From VRUE01 sp963737575 (GTDB lineage: Bacteria; Actinomycetota; Thermoleophilia; Solirubrobacterales; 70-9): DNA of 64,000 nucleotides. The stretch lies in NCBI GenBank assembly GCA_963737575.1, contig CAVTTJ010000005.1, positions 124,001-188,000 of the forward strand, given 5' to 3'. Positions within the stretch are counted from its first letter, which is position 1. Each line of letters starts with the position of its first letter. This document shows positions 42,571-50,632 of this stretch, piece after piece. Under the pieces are notes generated by a model that worked only from the letters and a program-made list of their open reading frames with translations, had not been told where the DNA came from and made no database searches. A program made the translations under genes and the position numbers.

Positions 42571-43485
42571 ATGCATCGGGAGGCGCGAATCGCCGAGTTG
42601 GCGACTCGGCAGCACGGCGTGGTCGCGCGGCGGCAGCTGTTCGAGCATGGCCTGACGCCGCGGATGATCGACCGGCGCCTGGAGAGCGGTCGCCTTCTGA
42701 CCCTCCATCGCGGCGTCTACGCCCTCGGCCACCTGCGGCTGTCGCGGCGCGGACGATGGCTGGCGGCGGTCCTTGCATGCGGGCCGACGGCGGTCCTCAG
42801 CCATGCCAGCGCCGCGGCGCTCTGGGGCCTCGCCGGCTCGAGGCGGGGCCCCGTCGACGTCATCGTTCCCAGCGGCAGGGGCAGGTCAGGTCACGCCGGA
42901 ATCTTCATGCACGCAGGGCGGCCTCGGGCGACGGAAAGAGGCCTGGTCGACGCGATCCCGGTGACCACCGTGCCCCGCACGCTGCTCGACCTCGCCGAGA
43001 CCGTCGACCAGGAGGCGCTACGGCGCGCCTTCGAGGAGGCCGACCGCCTCCGGCTGCTCGAGATGCGGCCACTGGAAGCGCTCTGTGAGATGAGCAGGGG
43101 CCGGCGCGGATTGCGCGCCCTGGCGCCGCTGATCGCGGCGGCAAGGCGGCCGACGACAACCGCGTCTCCTCTCGAGGACCGGTTCGCGGAGTTCTGCGAG
43201 GAGCAGGGCCTGCCTCCGCCGGCGACCAACGTGCTGCTGCTCGGGTACGAGGTCGATGCGCTTTGGGCCCGGCAGCGGCTCGTGATCGAGATGGACAGCT
43301 TCGCGTTCCACCGCCATCGGGCGGCCTTCGAGCGCGACCGTGCCCGCGACGCTGAGCTGGTCGCCGCCGGCTACAGGGTCGTGCGCCTCACCGATCGACG
43401 GCTCCGCGATGACCCGGATGCCGTGGCCGGGCAGTTGCGGCACCTGCTCGCGGAGGGCGGAGGAGGGGAGGGTCCGTCCTCCTAG
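42571..43485 (+). CDS. AbiEi-like wHTH protein with C-terminal DUF559/Vsr-like nuclease fold
   Basis: The 304-residue protein starts with an AbiEi-type winged helix (IAELATRQHGVVARRQLFEHGLTPRMIDRRLESGRL by position 7-42, then HRGVYALG), a middle domain (VLSHASAAALWGL, TTVPRTLLDLAETV) and a C-terminal PD-(D/E)XK-like domain near 210-300: PLEDRFAEFCEE, then YEVDALWARQRLVIEMDSFAFH. Such orphan proteins are labelled type IV antitoxin AbiEi without an AbiEii toxin. No toxin gene is adjacent here. Function in DNA metabolism or defence is inference. Confidence 0.8.
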   Translation: MHREARIAELATRQHGVVARRQLFEHGLTPRMIDRRLESGRLLTLHRGVYALGHLRLSRRGRWLAAVLACGPTAVLSHASAAALWGLAGSRRGPVDVIVPSGRGRSGHAGIFMHAGRPRATERGLVDAIPVTTVPRTLLDLAETVDQEALRRAFEEADRLRLLEMRPLEALCEMSRGRRGLRALAPLIAAARRPTTTASPLEDRFAEFCEEQGLPPPATNVLLLGYEVDALWARQRLVIEMDSFAFHRHRAAFERDRARDAELVAAGYRVVRLTDRRLRDDPDAVAGQLRHLLAEGGGGEGPSS

Positions 43486-43550
43486 CATCCACCCCCACAC
43501 GAGTAGCGACCGCCGAGCGGGGGCAGGCGACGGTCGAGTGGGTCGGGCTG

Positions 43551-44423
43551 GTGCTCCTCACCGCGCTGCTCTTCCTTGGCCTGTTCGCTGCCGGAGTCGC
43601 GGTTCCGGGCGCGAGCCTTGCACGCGCCCTGGCATCGCGGATCCTCTGCGCGGCGGCGATCGCCGACTCGTGCGGCGTCGACGAGCCGGCCCTGTTCGCG
43701 GCCTACGGAAGCGACGTCGGCGCGATCGTCCGCGACGAGATGCCCTCGCTGGTGTTCGAGCACGGCTCACGGGCGCTGCCGGTCGACTTCCGGAGCTGTC
43801 GCGAGACAAGCTGCGGCGACGGGCCCGAGAGCGGCCTCGTCGCTCGTACCGACGCCGGCCGGCCGGTGACCGCCTTCGTCCATGTGATCGATTGCCGCGA
43901 GGGCGGCCTGCGACCCGCGGGGGCCGACTGCTCGGGCGACCGCGACGGCAACCTCTACGTCCAGTACTGGACCTACTACGCCGACTCGGCGACCCTGCGC
44001 GGCGTCCCGATCGCCGGCAGTCGCGGCTACCACCGAGACGACTGGGAGTCGGTGCAGGTCCGGATCGGCCCCGACGGCGACGTCTCCCAGCGCGCCTCCT
44101 CCCACCATGGCTACAACTACGCGAAGGGATGGGCCAATGCAGGCTCCGACGCCGGCATCGGCCTGCTTCGGGATCTCGCGGAGGATGTCGGCGCCCGACC
44201 GCGAGGAGGCTGGGGCCCGTCGAGCGGCCTCCTCTTCGTCTCCGGGGGGAGCCACGCCGGCAACGTCGAGGAGTCCCCGTCGATCGACCGGATGACGCCG
44301 GGCTCCCGCGTCCACCTCGTCCCGCTCGAGCCGATCGCCGCCGAATCGAGCGCGACGTTCGCGATCAGCCCGCCGTGGCGCAAGGCGGTCTGGCTCGATC
44401 CCGAGGCCGAGGGGACCGATTGA
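43551..44423 (+). CDS. Exported or membrane-anchored protein with TadE-like N-terminus and a YHRDDWE motif
   Basis: The frame used starts at GTG 43551 (290 residues): a hydrophobic N-terminus (LLTALLFLGLFAAGVAVPGA), several Cys, and a conserved-looking centre VQYWTYYADSAT, then GYHRDDWESVQV and SSHHGYNYA. The last resembles the xHRxDWE motif of NPP1/Vps62-like proteins, but no family assignment is safe. The codons just upstream read ERGQATVEWVGL in frame, a TadE-like pilus-protein lead, yet have no ATG, GTG or TTG. The true start is therefore doubtful. Confidence 0.65.
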   Translation: MLLTALLFLGLFAAGVAVPGASLARALASRILCAAAIADSCGVDEPALFAAYGSDVGAIVRDEMPSLVFEHGSRALPVDFRSCRETSCGDGPESGLVARTDAGRPVTAFVHVIDCREGGLRPAGADCSGDRDGNLYVQYWTYYADSATLRGVPIAGSRGYHRDDWESVQVRIGPDGDVSQRASSHHGYNYAKGWANAGSDAGIGLLRDLAEDVGARPRGGWGPSSGLLFVSGGSHAGNVEESPSIDRMTPGSRVHLVPLEPIAAESSATFAISPPWRKAVWLDPEAEGTD

Positions 44424-44447
44424 GCGACGCTGAGCGCGAGCGCTAGG

Positions 44448-44969
44448 TCAGGGCGACGGCCCGGCCGAGGAATCGGAGGGCAGGGTGCCGATGAACGAGA
44501 CGAGGAACCGCTTGAGGCCGAGGCGCTCGTAGAACCGCACAGCATCGGCATTCGATGCGATGACGCTGACCGTGAGATGCAGCACTCCCAACCGTCGAAG
44601 CTCGAGAAAGACACGCTCGACGAGCGACCTGCCGATGCCGCGGCCCCGAAACTCAGGAAGGACCGTCAGGGTTTCGAGCTCGGCCACCCGGCCCGTGGCC
44701 CAGGTCTCCTCCGGGCCCCGCATGTGGAGGACGGCGTAGCCGACCGGGCGGCCGGCAACCGCCGCGATCAGGGAAAAGGCGTCGGGCTCGGCCAGCCAAT
44801 CCCGGTATAGGGAGCGGCGAATCGCCCAGGAATCCGCGGCGGAGCGGACGGCCCCGATCGCCTTCAGATCGGGCGCGACCGAAGCGTGGTGCCCGTGCAG
44901 CGATTGCCAGAGGGGACGCAGCTCCTCGAGTCGCTCCAAACCGGCCTTCTCGATGTCGAATCGGTCCAC
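44448..44969 (-). CDS. GNAT-family N-acetyltransferase
   Basis: The 173-residue protein has the GNAT core: VGYAVLHM strand, ELETLTVLPEFRGRGIGRSLVE (acetyl-CoA motif A, RGRGIG) near 95-116 and ASNADAVRFYERLGLKRF near 139-156. It should acetylate an amine of a small molecule or protein; the substrate is unknown. The GTG start lies 7 nt after the methyltransferase stop on the same strand, so it is the last gene of a three-gene operon. Confidence 0.88.
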   Translation of the reverse strand: MDRFDIEKAGLERLEELRPLWQSLHGHHASVAPDLKAIGAVRSAADSWAIRRSLYRDWLAEPDAFSLIAAVAGRPVGYAVLHMRGPEETWATGRVAELETLTVLPEFRGRGIGRSLVERVFLELRRLGVLHLTVSVIASNADAVRFYERLGLKRFLVSFIGTLPSDSSAGPSP

Positions 44970-44976
44970 GGCCCGC

Positions 44977-45624
44977 CTACTTCGCGACCGTGCTGACGTA
45001 GTAGAGGCCGAGCAGGAAGCGCTCGGTCTCGACCTCGCCGTAGGCGCGAAGGTCGTCCCAGGGTTCGGAGTAGGCGTCGCCCGGCGCCAGCTTCTCCAGC
45101 AGCCACCCGATCGGCGCGAGGAGTCGATGGAAGCGGCTTCCGGTCAGCCCCAGGTCCATGACCACGACCCGACCGCCGGGACGCAGCCTTTCCCACCCCA
45201 GCGCCAGCGCCGGCCGCGGTTCGGGGAGGACCGAGTAGCTGAGGCTGAAGAGGACGCCGTCGAGATCCCGGTCGAGCTCGAGCAGGGTGGCGTCGCGGTG
45301 GATCAGCTCGACGTTCTCCCAACCCTCGCGCCGGACCAGCTTCGCCGCCTCCGCCAGCATGCCCGAGGAGGCGTCGACCGCGATCACGGCGCCCTCGGTC
45401 CCCACCGCTCCGATCAGGTAGGGCAGGTTCCGCCCCGACCCGGCGCCGATCTCCAGCACCGTGTCCCCGGGCTTCACCCGAAGCGCGCGGACCGCCTTGC
45501 GCCGCGCCCGCGGGAAGATCAGATAGAGCGGCTCGAGCGTCGAGTAGAGGCGGGCGACCCGGTCGTATCCGCGGACGATCTCCTCCAGAGGGCGGCGCGA
45601 ACGCGGCTCGCCACCCCGGCTCAA
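44977..45624 (-). CDS. SAM-dependent class I methyltransferase
   Basis: The 215-residue protein has motif I VLEIGAGSGRNLPYL near 55-69, an acidic motif II VIAVDASSGML, and motif IV-like LDGVLFSLSYSVLP. The pattern resembles UbiE/phospholipid methyltransferases; the C-terminal segment APIGWLLEKLAPGDAYSEPW suggests a membrane-near hydrophobic substrate. TTG 45624 overlaps the TGA of the upstream thioesterase gene (TTGA). The substrate is unknown. Confidence 0.85.
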   Translation of the reverse strand: MSRGGEPRSRRPLEEIVRGYDRVARLYSTLEPLYLIFPRARRKAVRALRVKPGDTVLEIGAGSGRNLPYLIGAVGTEGAVIAVDASSGMLAEAAKLVRREGWENVELIHRDATLLELDRDLDGVLFSLSYSVLPEPRPALALGWERLRPGGRVVVMDLGLTGSRFHRLLAPIGWLLEKLAPGDAYSEPWDDLRAYGEVETERFLLGLYYVSTVAK

Positions 45625-46043
45625 CCCGGACGCTCCCTGCCGAGCTTGTAGGTCACGAGGCCGGTCGCGACGAGGTCCCCGCCCGCCGGCCGCACGGCGA
45701 CCTCGCAGAAGCAGAGGCTCGACCCGCGGCGCAGAACCACCGCCTCGGCGAGCAGCTCGGTGCCGCGGCCGGCGGAGAGGAAATCGACGGTGAGGCCGAC
45801 GGTCGTCCCCACCGGCGGCTCGTCCCCGAACTCGATCGCCGACCAGGCCGCCGCCATCGCCGCGGTGTCGAGGAGGGTCGAGATCGCTCCGCCATGGACG
45901 ACGTCGCCGATCGTCACCACCTCGTCGCGAAACGGGAGGGCGAGGACGACCCTGTCGTCCTCGATCTCGCGCAGCTCTGTCCCCAGGTGGCGGACGAACG
46001 GCGAGTGCTTGAGGAACTCGGTTATCAGCTCGGAGCCGCGCAC
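45621..46043 (-). CDS. PaaI-family hotdog thioesterase
   Basis: The 140-residue protein has a hotdog fold with the HGG motif in GDVVHGGAISTLLDTAAMAAAW near 47-68 and strands VGTTVGLTVDFLSAG and LVATGLVTYKLG. It should hydrolyse acyl-CoA thioesters. GTG 46043 lies 6 nt after TACGTT (leaderless). It heads the thioesterase-methyltransferase-GNAT operon and is divergent from egtB. Confidence 0.87.
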   Translation of the reverse strand: MRGSELITEFLKHSPFVRHLGTELREIEDDRVVLALPFRDEVVTIGDVVHGGAISTLLDTAAMAAAWSAIEFGDEPPVGTTVGLTVDFLSAGRGTELLAEAVVLRRGSSLCFCEVAVRPAGGDLVATGLVTYKLGRERPG

Positions 46044-46049
46044 CGGCGC

Positions 46050-46055
46050 AACGTA
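46050..46055 (-). promoter_or_regulatory. -10 box TACGTT (leaderless) of the thioesterase operon
   Basis: TACGTT ends 6 nt before GTG 46043. Confidence 0.5.
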
Positions 46056-46089
46056 TCGCGCCCTTCACAGGCCGACCATCAGGCCTCGA

Positions 46090-46095
46090 TAGGGT
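46090..46095 (+). promoter_or_regulatory. -10 box TAGGGT of egtB
   Basis: TAGGGT ends 6 nt before an in-frame ATC (46102) and 18 nt before the first canonical start GTG 46114. Confidence 0.45.
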
Positions 46096-46113
46096 TGCGC
46101 CATCGCCACCGAG

Positions 46114-47229
46114 GTGACGGCAGACTCCAAGGCAGCGATCGCGGACCGGCTCGCGGAGGCGCGTCGCCGCACACTCGACCTCGTCGATCAGCTCGACGAC
46201 GATCAGCTCAACAGGGTCCACTCGCCGCTGCTCAGCCCGCTCGCCTGGGACCTCGGCCACATCGCCAACTTCGAGGAGCTCTGGCTGGTGCAGACGATCG
46301 GCGATCGCGAGCCCCTGCGCGGCGAGCTTGGCCTCTTCTACGACGCGATCGAGAACCCGCGGAAGACCCGCGGCGAGCTGCCGATCCTCCGCGACGACGA
46401 GCTCCGCGCCTACCTCGGCGACGTCCGCGCCCGCACGCTCGAAGTCCTCGACGAGGTCGAGATCGGCGCCGACGCCGAGAACCCGCTGCTGCGCGAGGGA
46501 TTCGTCTACGAGATGCTGCTCGCCCACGAGCTCCAGCACAACGAGACGATGCTGCAGCTGCTGATGCTGGTCGACGGCTACGAGCTGCCCGCCTCGATCG
46601 CACCCCCCGCTCCCCTCGCCGGTGAGGGCCCGGAGACGATCGCGGTCGAGGCCGGGGAGTACGAGGTCGGTGCCTCGGGTACGGGGTTCGCCTATGACAA
46701 CGAGCGCCCGCGCCACCCGGTCCAGCTTGCCCCCTTCGAGATCGACCGCAACCCCGTCTCCAACGGCTCCTACATCGCCTTCATCGAGGAGACGGGCGCC
46801 GAGCCGCCGATGTACTGGGAGGCCGGCGGCGAGGGCGGTTGGGTGACCGTGACCGTGGGCCGGCGCACCCCCGTCGACCCGGCACTCCCGGTCATCCACA
46901 TCTCCTGGGAGGAGGCGGACGCATTCGCCCGCTGGGCCGGCAAACGGCTGCCGACCGAGTTCGAGTGGGAGGCCGCCCGCCCCGAGCTCGACGGCCTCGG
47001 CGCGGCCTGGGAATGGACCAGCTCGCACTTCCTCGGTTACCCGGGCTTCGAGGCGTTCCCCTATCGCGAGTACTCCGAGGTCTTTTTCGACGACGAGCAC
47101 CGGGTCCTGCGGGGGGCCTCCTGGGCGACCCACGGCTCCGTGGCCCGGCCGAGTTTCCGCAACTGGGACCTGCCGCGGCGGCGCCAGATCTTCTCCGGCC
47201 TGCGATGCGCGAGGGACGCCGGGCGATGA
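46114..47229 (+). CDS. egtB: Ergothioneine sulfoxide synthase EgtB
   Basis: The 371-residue protein has an N-terminal DinB-like helical domain with the iron ligands His49 (GHIANFEELW), His138 and His142 (HELQHNETM), and a C-terminal FGE-sulfatase fold (VSNGSYIAFIEETG, LPTEFEWEAARPEL and FRNWDLPRRRQIFSGLR by position). It joins trimethylhistidine to cysteine or gamma-glutamylcysteine with O2. I list GTG 46114; ATC 46102 in frame fits the leaderless spacing better. The stop overlaps the egtD start (ATGA). Confidence 0.92.
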   Translation: MTADSKAAIADRLAEARRRTLDLVDQLDDDQLNRVHSPLLSPLAWDLGHIANFEELWLVQTIGDREPLRGELGLFYDAIENPRKTRGELPILRDDELRAYLGDVRARTLEVLDEVEIGADAENPLLREGFVYEMLLAHELQHNETMLQLLMLVDGYELPASIAPPAPLAGEGPETIAVEAGEYEVGASGTGFAYDNERPRHPVQLAPFEIDRNPVSNGSYIAFIEETGAEPPMYWEAGGEGGWVTVTVGRRTPVDPALPVIHISWEEADAFARWAGKRLPTEFEWEAARPELDGLGAAWEWTSSHFLGYPGFEAFPYREYSEVFFDDEHRVLRGASWATHGSVARPSFRNWDLPRRRQIFSGLRCARDAGR

Positions 47230-48218
47230 AACCGACCGCGACAGCCGACAGGATCGAGATCGAGGTCCACTACAACGGGGCCCAGGGCGCCGAGATGGCG
47301 CACGAGGTCCGCACCGGGCTGACCGCAAGGCCGAAGGAGCTTGCGCCGAAGTACTTCTATGACGAGCGCGGCTCGCAGCTGTTCGAGCGGATAACCGAGC
47401 TCTCCGAGTACTACCCGACCCGGGCCGAGCGCGAGATCCTCTCGAGCCGCAGCGACGAGATCCTCGCCGCCGCGGGCTGCCCGGGAACGCTGGTCGAGCT
47501 GGGGTCGGGCTCGGCGGCGAAGACGCGCCACATGCTGAGCGCGATGGAGGACGCCGGCTGCCTCGAGGTCTTCGTCCCGGTCGACATATCCGAGGAGATC
47601 ACCCACCAGACGGCGGCGAGCCTGGTCGAGGAGTACGCCGGCCTCCGGGTCAGCGGCCTCGTCTGCGATTTCGAGCAGGACCTCGAGCTGATCCCCGAGG
47701 CCGAGGGCGGCCGTCTGATCGCCTTCCTCGGCGGGACGATCGGCAACCTCTACCCGGCGCCGCGGGGCGAGTTCCTCTCCCGGATCGCGGCGCTGCTCGG
47801 GCCCGACGACCGGCTGCTGCTGGGGACGGACCTGGTCAAGGACACCGCTCGCCTCGAGGCCGCCTACAACGACCCGGCCGGCGTCACCGCGGAATTCAAC
47901 AAGAACGTCCTCGCCGTCCTCAACCGCGAGCTCGGGGCCGACTTCGACCTCGCCGCCTTCGAGCACCTCGCCCGATTCGACGAGACCGAGGCCTGGATGG
48001 ACATCGGGCTGCGCTCCACCGTCGAGCAGACGGTGCGGGTGGACGGGCTCGACCTGACGGTTCGATTCGCCGCCGGCGAGCGAATGAGGACCGAGATCTC
48101 GGCCAAGTTCACCCGCGAGCGACTCGAGGCCATCTACGGCGACGCCGGCCTCGCGATGAGCGGCTGGTTCACCGACCCGGCCGGCGACTACGCCCTCAGC
48201 CTGGCCGAGGCCTGTTAA
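47226..48218 (+). CDS. egtD: L-histidine N-alpha-methyltransferase EgtD
   Basis: The 330-residue protein matches EgtD over its length: LAPKYFYDERGSQLFERITELSEYYPTRAE near 37-66 (by position), SAM motif VELGSGSAAKTRHML, LGGTIGNLYP and the C-terminal MRTEISAKFTRE with the Glu that binds histidine. It trimethylates histidine to hercynine, the first step of ergothioneine synthesis. No egtA, egtC or egtE is in the window, so a cysteine-using EgtB or distant genes are needed. Confidence 0.94.
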   Translation: MKPTATADRIEIEVHYNGAQGAEMAHEVRTGLTARPKELAPKYFYDERGSQLFERITELSEYYPTRAEREILSSRSDEILAAAGCPGTLVELGSGSAAKTRHMLSAMEDAGCLEVFVPVDISEEITHQTAASLVEEYAGLRVSGLVCDFEQDLELIPEAEGGRLIAFLGGTIGNLYPAPRGEFLSRIAALLGPDDRLLLGTDLVKDTARLEAAYNDPAGVTAEFNKNVLAVLNRELGADFDLAAFEHLARFDETEAWMDIGLRSTVEQTVRVDGLDLTVRFAAGERMRTEISAKFTRERLEAIYGDAGLAMSGWFTDPAGDYALSLAEAC

Positions 48219-48250
48219 AGGAGGCCGTCCGGGGAGCCGATCCGCGGTGC

Positions 48251-48538
48251 ATGAAGGCGTGGGACAGGCCGCCGATGTCGAGACGGAAGTGGATGGCCGA
48301 GGGGGCCGCGATCGTCTCGATCTGGGTGGTCGTCTGCCTCGGAGCGGCGGTTGCCGTCCTCGAGCTGGCCGACGGAACGACCCAGGCCGTCGGGCTGGCG
48401 GCCGTCGCCTTCCTCGCCGCGCCCCTCTTCGAGGCTCCGGCGATCTTCACCGAGCGCGGCTACGAGGAATACCGCGAACAGTGGACCAGCGAACACTGGC
48501 CGGCCGCAGAGGCCGAGCGTTTTACGCGGCTCGGCTAG
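48251..48538 (+). CDS. Small two-span membrane protein
   Basis: The 95-residue protein has hydrophobic segments near 19-40 (AAIVSIWVVVCLGAAVAVLEL) and 45-62 (AVGLAAVAFLAAPLFEAPA) and an acidic tail (YEEYREQWTSEHWPAAEAE). I recognise no family. ATG 48251 or ATG 48275 may be the start. It lies 32 nt after egtD on the same strand. The stop is in a CTAG shared with the convergent LLM gene. Confidence 0.65.
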   Translation: MKAWDRPPMSRRKWMAEGAAIVSIWVVVCLGAAVAVLELADGTTQAVGLAAVAFLAAPLFEAPAIFTERGYEEYREQWTSEHWPAAEAERFTRLG

Positions 48539-49464
48539 GGCGCCAGAGCCTCGATCAGGTCCCCCGCCTGATCGGGGGTGGTGATCAGCATCAGGATCGG
48601 CAGGGTGACGCCGCCGGCGACGAAGGCGCCGAGCTTCTCCTTCATCTCGGCCGGCTCGCCGAAGATGAACGTCTCCTCGATCACGTCCCAGGGCGCTGCC
48701 TCCGCCGCCGCCTGGCGGTCGCCGGCCTCCCAGGCGGCGACCATCGGGTCGATCTTGTCGCCGTAGCCGAGCCAGCGGAAGAAGTTGGCGTAGACCGGAA
48801 CGGTGGCGTAGGAGGCGAACATGAACCGCGCCAGAGGCTCAACCGCCTCGCGGTCACCGGGCAGGCAGAAGAAGCGGCAGAGCAGCTCGAAGCCCTCGGG
48901 GGCGTCGGCGACCTGCTTCGTCACCTGGGGAAGGCCACCCAGCGGGAGGAAGTTCGAGAACGCCCCGCTCGCGCGTTCCACGGCTAGATCGAGCATCTTG
49001 CCGCGCAGCGCCGCCAGCACGATCGGGACCTCGTTGCTCGGCTTCATTTCGAACTTGAACCCACCGGGCGCCCGCTCACCCGCCAGGGCTGCCTCGAGGA
49101 AGTCGACGGTTTCGCGGACTCGGCTCAGCGGCTTCTCGAACGGGATCCCATTCCAGCCTTCGACGATGCGATCCGAGGAGGAGCCGATCCCAAGGACGAA
49201 GCGGCCGTTGGAGGCATCGGCGAGCGCAGAGGCCTCCTGGGCGAGCAGCGCCGGCCCCCGCTGGAAGACCCCGACGACGCCGGTTCCGAGCCGCATCCCC
49301 TCGGTCCAGGCGGCGCTCAGCGCGAGCGGCGTGAAGCCGTCGGGCCCGTTCGTCTCGCCGGTCCAGAGATCCGTGTATCCCGAAGCCTCGGCTCGCTTGA
49401 CCAACACCTCGTGATCGTGGAGCGGAGTCCCCGGCAGCGGCAGCGTCAGTCCCCAGCGATTCAT
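48535..49464 (-). CDS. LLM-class F420-dependent oxidoreductase
   Basis: The 309-residue protein is a luciferase-like barrel: WGLTLPLPGTPLHDHEVLVKRAEASGYTDLWTGE at the start (by position 3-36), RLGTGVVGVFQRGPALLAQEASALADAS near 57-84 and FVLGIGSSSDRIVEGWNG. Its closest look is to F420-dependent, mycobacterial-type enzymes; substrate unknown. ATG 49464 lies 7 nt after TAGGGT (leaderless). Confidence 0.88.
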   Translation of the reverse strand: MNRWGLTLPLPGTPLHDHEVLVKRAEASGYTDLWTGETNGPDGFTPLALSAAWTEGMRLGTGVVGVFQRGPALLAQEASALADASNGRFVLGIGSSSDRIVEGWNGIPFEKPLSRVRETVDFLEAALAGERAPGGFKFEMKPSNEVPIVLAALRGKMLDLAVERASGAFSNFLPLGGLPQVTKQVADAPEGFELLCRFFCLPGDREAVEPLARFMFASYATVPVYANFFRWLGYGDKIDPMVAAWEAGDRQAAAEAAPWDVIEETFIFGEPAEMKEKLGAFVAGGVTLPILMLITTPDQAGDLIEALAP

Positions 49465-49471
49465 CTGCGGG

Positions 49472-49477
49472 ACCCTA
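49472..49477 (-). promoter_or_regulatory. -10 box TAGGGT (leaderless) of the LLM gene
   Basis: TAGGGT ends 7 nt before ATG 49464. Confidence 0.5.
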
Positions 49478-49545
49478 ACCCTCGAAGTCCCGATTAGCGA
49501 GCCTCACAGTCTGATTCCGGCGAGCGGCGTTGATGTGGCTGAGTG

Positions 49546-49581
49546 GCACGGCCTCCGGAGGCGAAGCGGAGGAGGCCGTGC
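49546..49581. repeat. 11-bp inverted repeat upstream of glpX
   Basis: GCACGGCCTCC (49546-49556) and GGAGGCCGTGC (49571-49581) are exact complements with a 14-nt loop. It lies upstream of the glpX -10 box and may be an insulating terminator or operator. Confidence 0.5.
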
Positions 49582-49608
49582 AGTTGCCTGGGGGGGTGGC
49601 GGAATGAT

Positions 49609-49614
49609 TATGGT
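49609..49614 (+). promoter_or_regulatory. -10 box TATGGT (leaderless) of glpX
   Basis: TATGGT ends 7 nt before ATG 49622 and decides that start among several in-frame ATGs. Confidence 0.45.
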
Positions 49615-49621
49615 CCCCGGG

Positions 49622-50620
49622 ATGGAGGGGAGCGCCCAGCAGAAGCCCGACCGCAACCTGGCGCTGGAGCTGGTCCGCGTCACCGAGGCGGCGGCGCTGG
49701 CCTCGGCGCGCTGGGTCGGGCGCGGCGACAAGATCGCCGCCGACCAGGCGGCCGTCGACGCGATGCGGTTCGTCCTCGACTCGGTCTCGATGGACGGCAT
49801 CGTCGTCATCGGCGAGGGCGAGAAGGACGAGGCGCCGATGCTCTACAACGGCGAGAGCATCGGCGACGGCAGCTCGCCGGTCGTCGACATCGCCGTCGAC
49901 CCGCTCGAGGGGACCCGCCTCTGCGCCCTCGGGATGCCGAGCGCGCTCGCGGTCATCGCCCTTGCGGAGCGGGGTGCCATGTTCGACCCGGGGCCCTGCG
50001 TCTACATGGAAAAGATGGCGGGGGCACCGGAGATCGCCGACCTCCTCGACCTCGACCGCCCGCTCCCCGAGACCCTGAGGCTGATCGCCGATCGCAAGGG
50101 GGCGGGAATAGGCGACGTCACCGTCGTCATGCTCGACCGCCCCCGCCACGAGGACGCGATGAGGGAGGTGCGCGAGGCGGGCGCCCGGATCCGGCTGATC
50201 ACCGACGGCGACGTCTCGGCGGCGCTGCTCGCCGTCAGCGACCGCTCGCCGGTCGACCTCCTCTGGGGAATCGGCGGGACCCCCGAGGGCGTCCTCTCTG
50301 CGGCGGCCCTGAAGTCGATGGGCGGCCAGCTGCTGGGGCGGCTCTGGCCGCGCGACGACGGCGAGCGCCAGGCCGCGATCGACGCCGGCTACGACCTCGA
50401 GAGGGTGCTGACCGGCGATGATCTCTGCTCGGGCGAGGACGTCTTCTTCTCCGCCTCCGGAGTCACCGACGGCGACGTCCTCCAGGGCGTCCGCTACCGC
50501 GGGGCCGGCGCGACCACCGAGTCGCTGGTGATGCGCTCGCGCTCGGGGACGGTCCGCCGGATCCAGGCGACGCACGACCGCTCGAAGCTGCGGGCGATCA
50601 TCGGCGAGCGCTACGGCTAG
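49622..50620 (+). CDS. glpX: Class II fructose-1,6-bisphosphatase
   Basis: The 332-residue protein is a full GlpX: LVRVTEAAALASARWVGRGDK near 16-36, VVIGEGEKDEAPML, the metal-binding VDIAVDPLEGTRL near 88-100, and DLLWGIGGTPEGVLSAAALK near 210-230. It catalyses the fructose-1,6-bisphosphate to fructose-6-phosphate step of gluconeogenesis, consistent with growth on acetate and fatty acids. In-frame ATGs at 49604 and 49610 are less likely than 49622, which has a well-placed -10 box. Confidence 0.94.
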   Translation: MEGSAQQKPDRNLALELVRVTEAAALASARWVGRGDKIAADQAAVDAMRFVLDSVSMDGIVVIGEGEKDEAPMLYNGESIGDGSSPVVDIAVDPLEGTRLCALGMPSALAVIALAERGAMFDPGPCVYMEKMAGAPEIADLLDLDRPLPETLRLIADRKGAGIGDVTVVMLDRPRHEDAMREVREAGARIRLITDGDVSAALLAVSDRSPVDLLWGIGGTPEGVLSAAALKSMGGQLLGRLWPRDDGERQAAIDAGYDLERVLTGDDLCSGEDVFFSASGVTDGDVLQGVRYRGAGATTESLVMRSRSGTVRRIQATHDRSKLRAIIGERYG

Positions 50621-50632
50621 GCCCGACCCGCC

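Noticed and set aside
42571..43485. Complete type IV toxin-antitoxin system
   Set aside because: Only the AbiEi-like gene is present; the next gene shows no AbiEii nucleotidyltransferase motifs.
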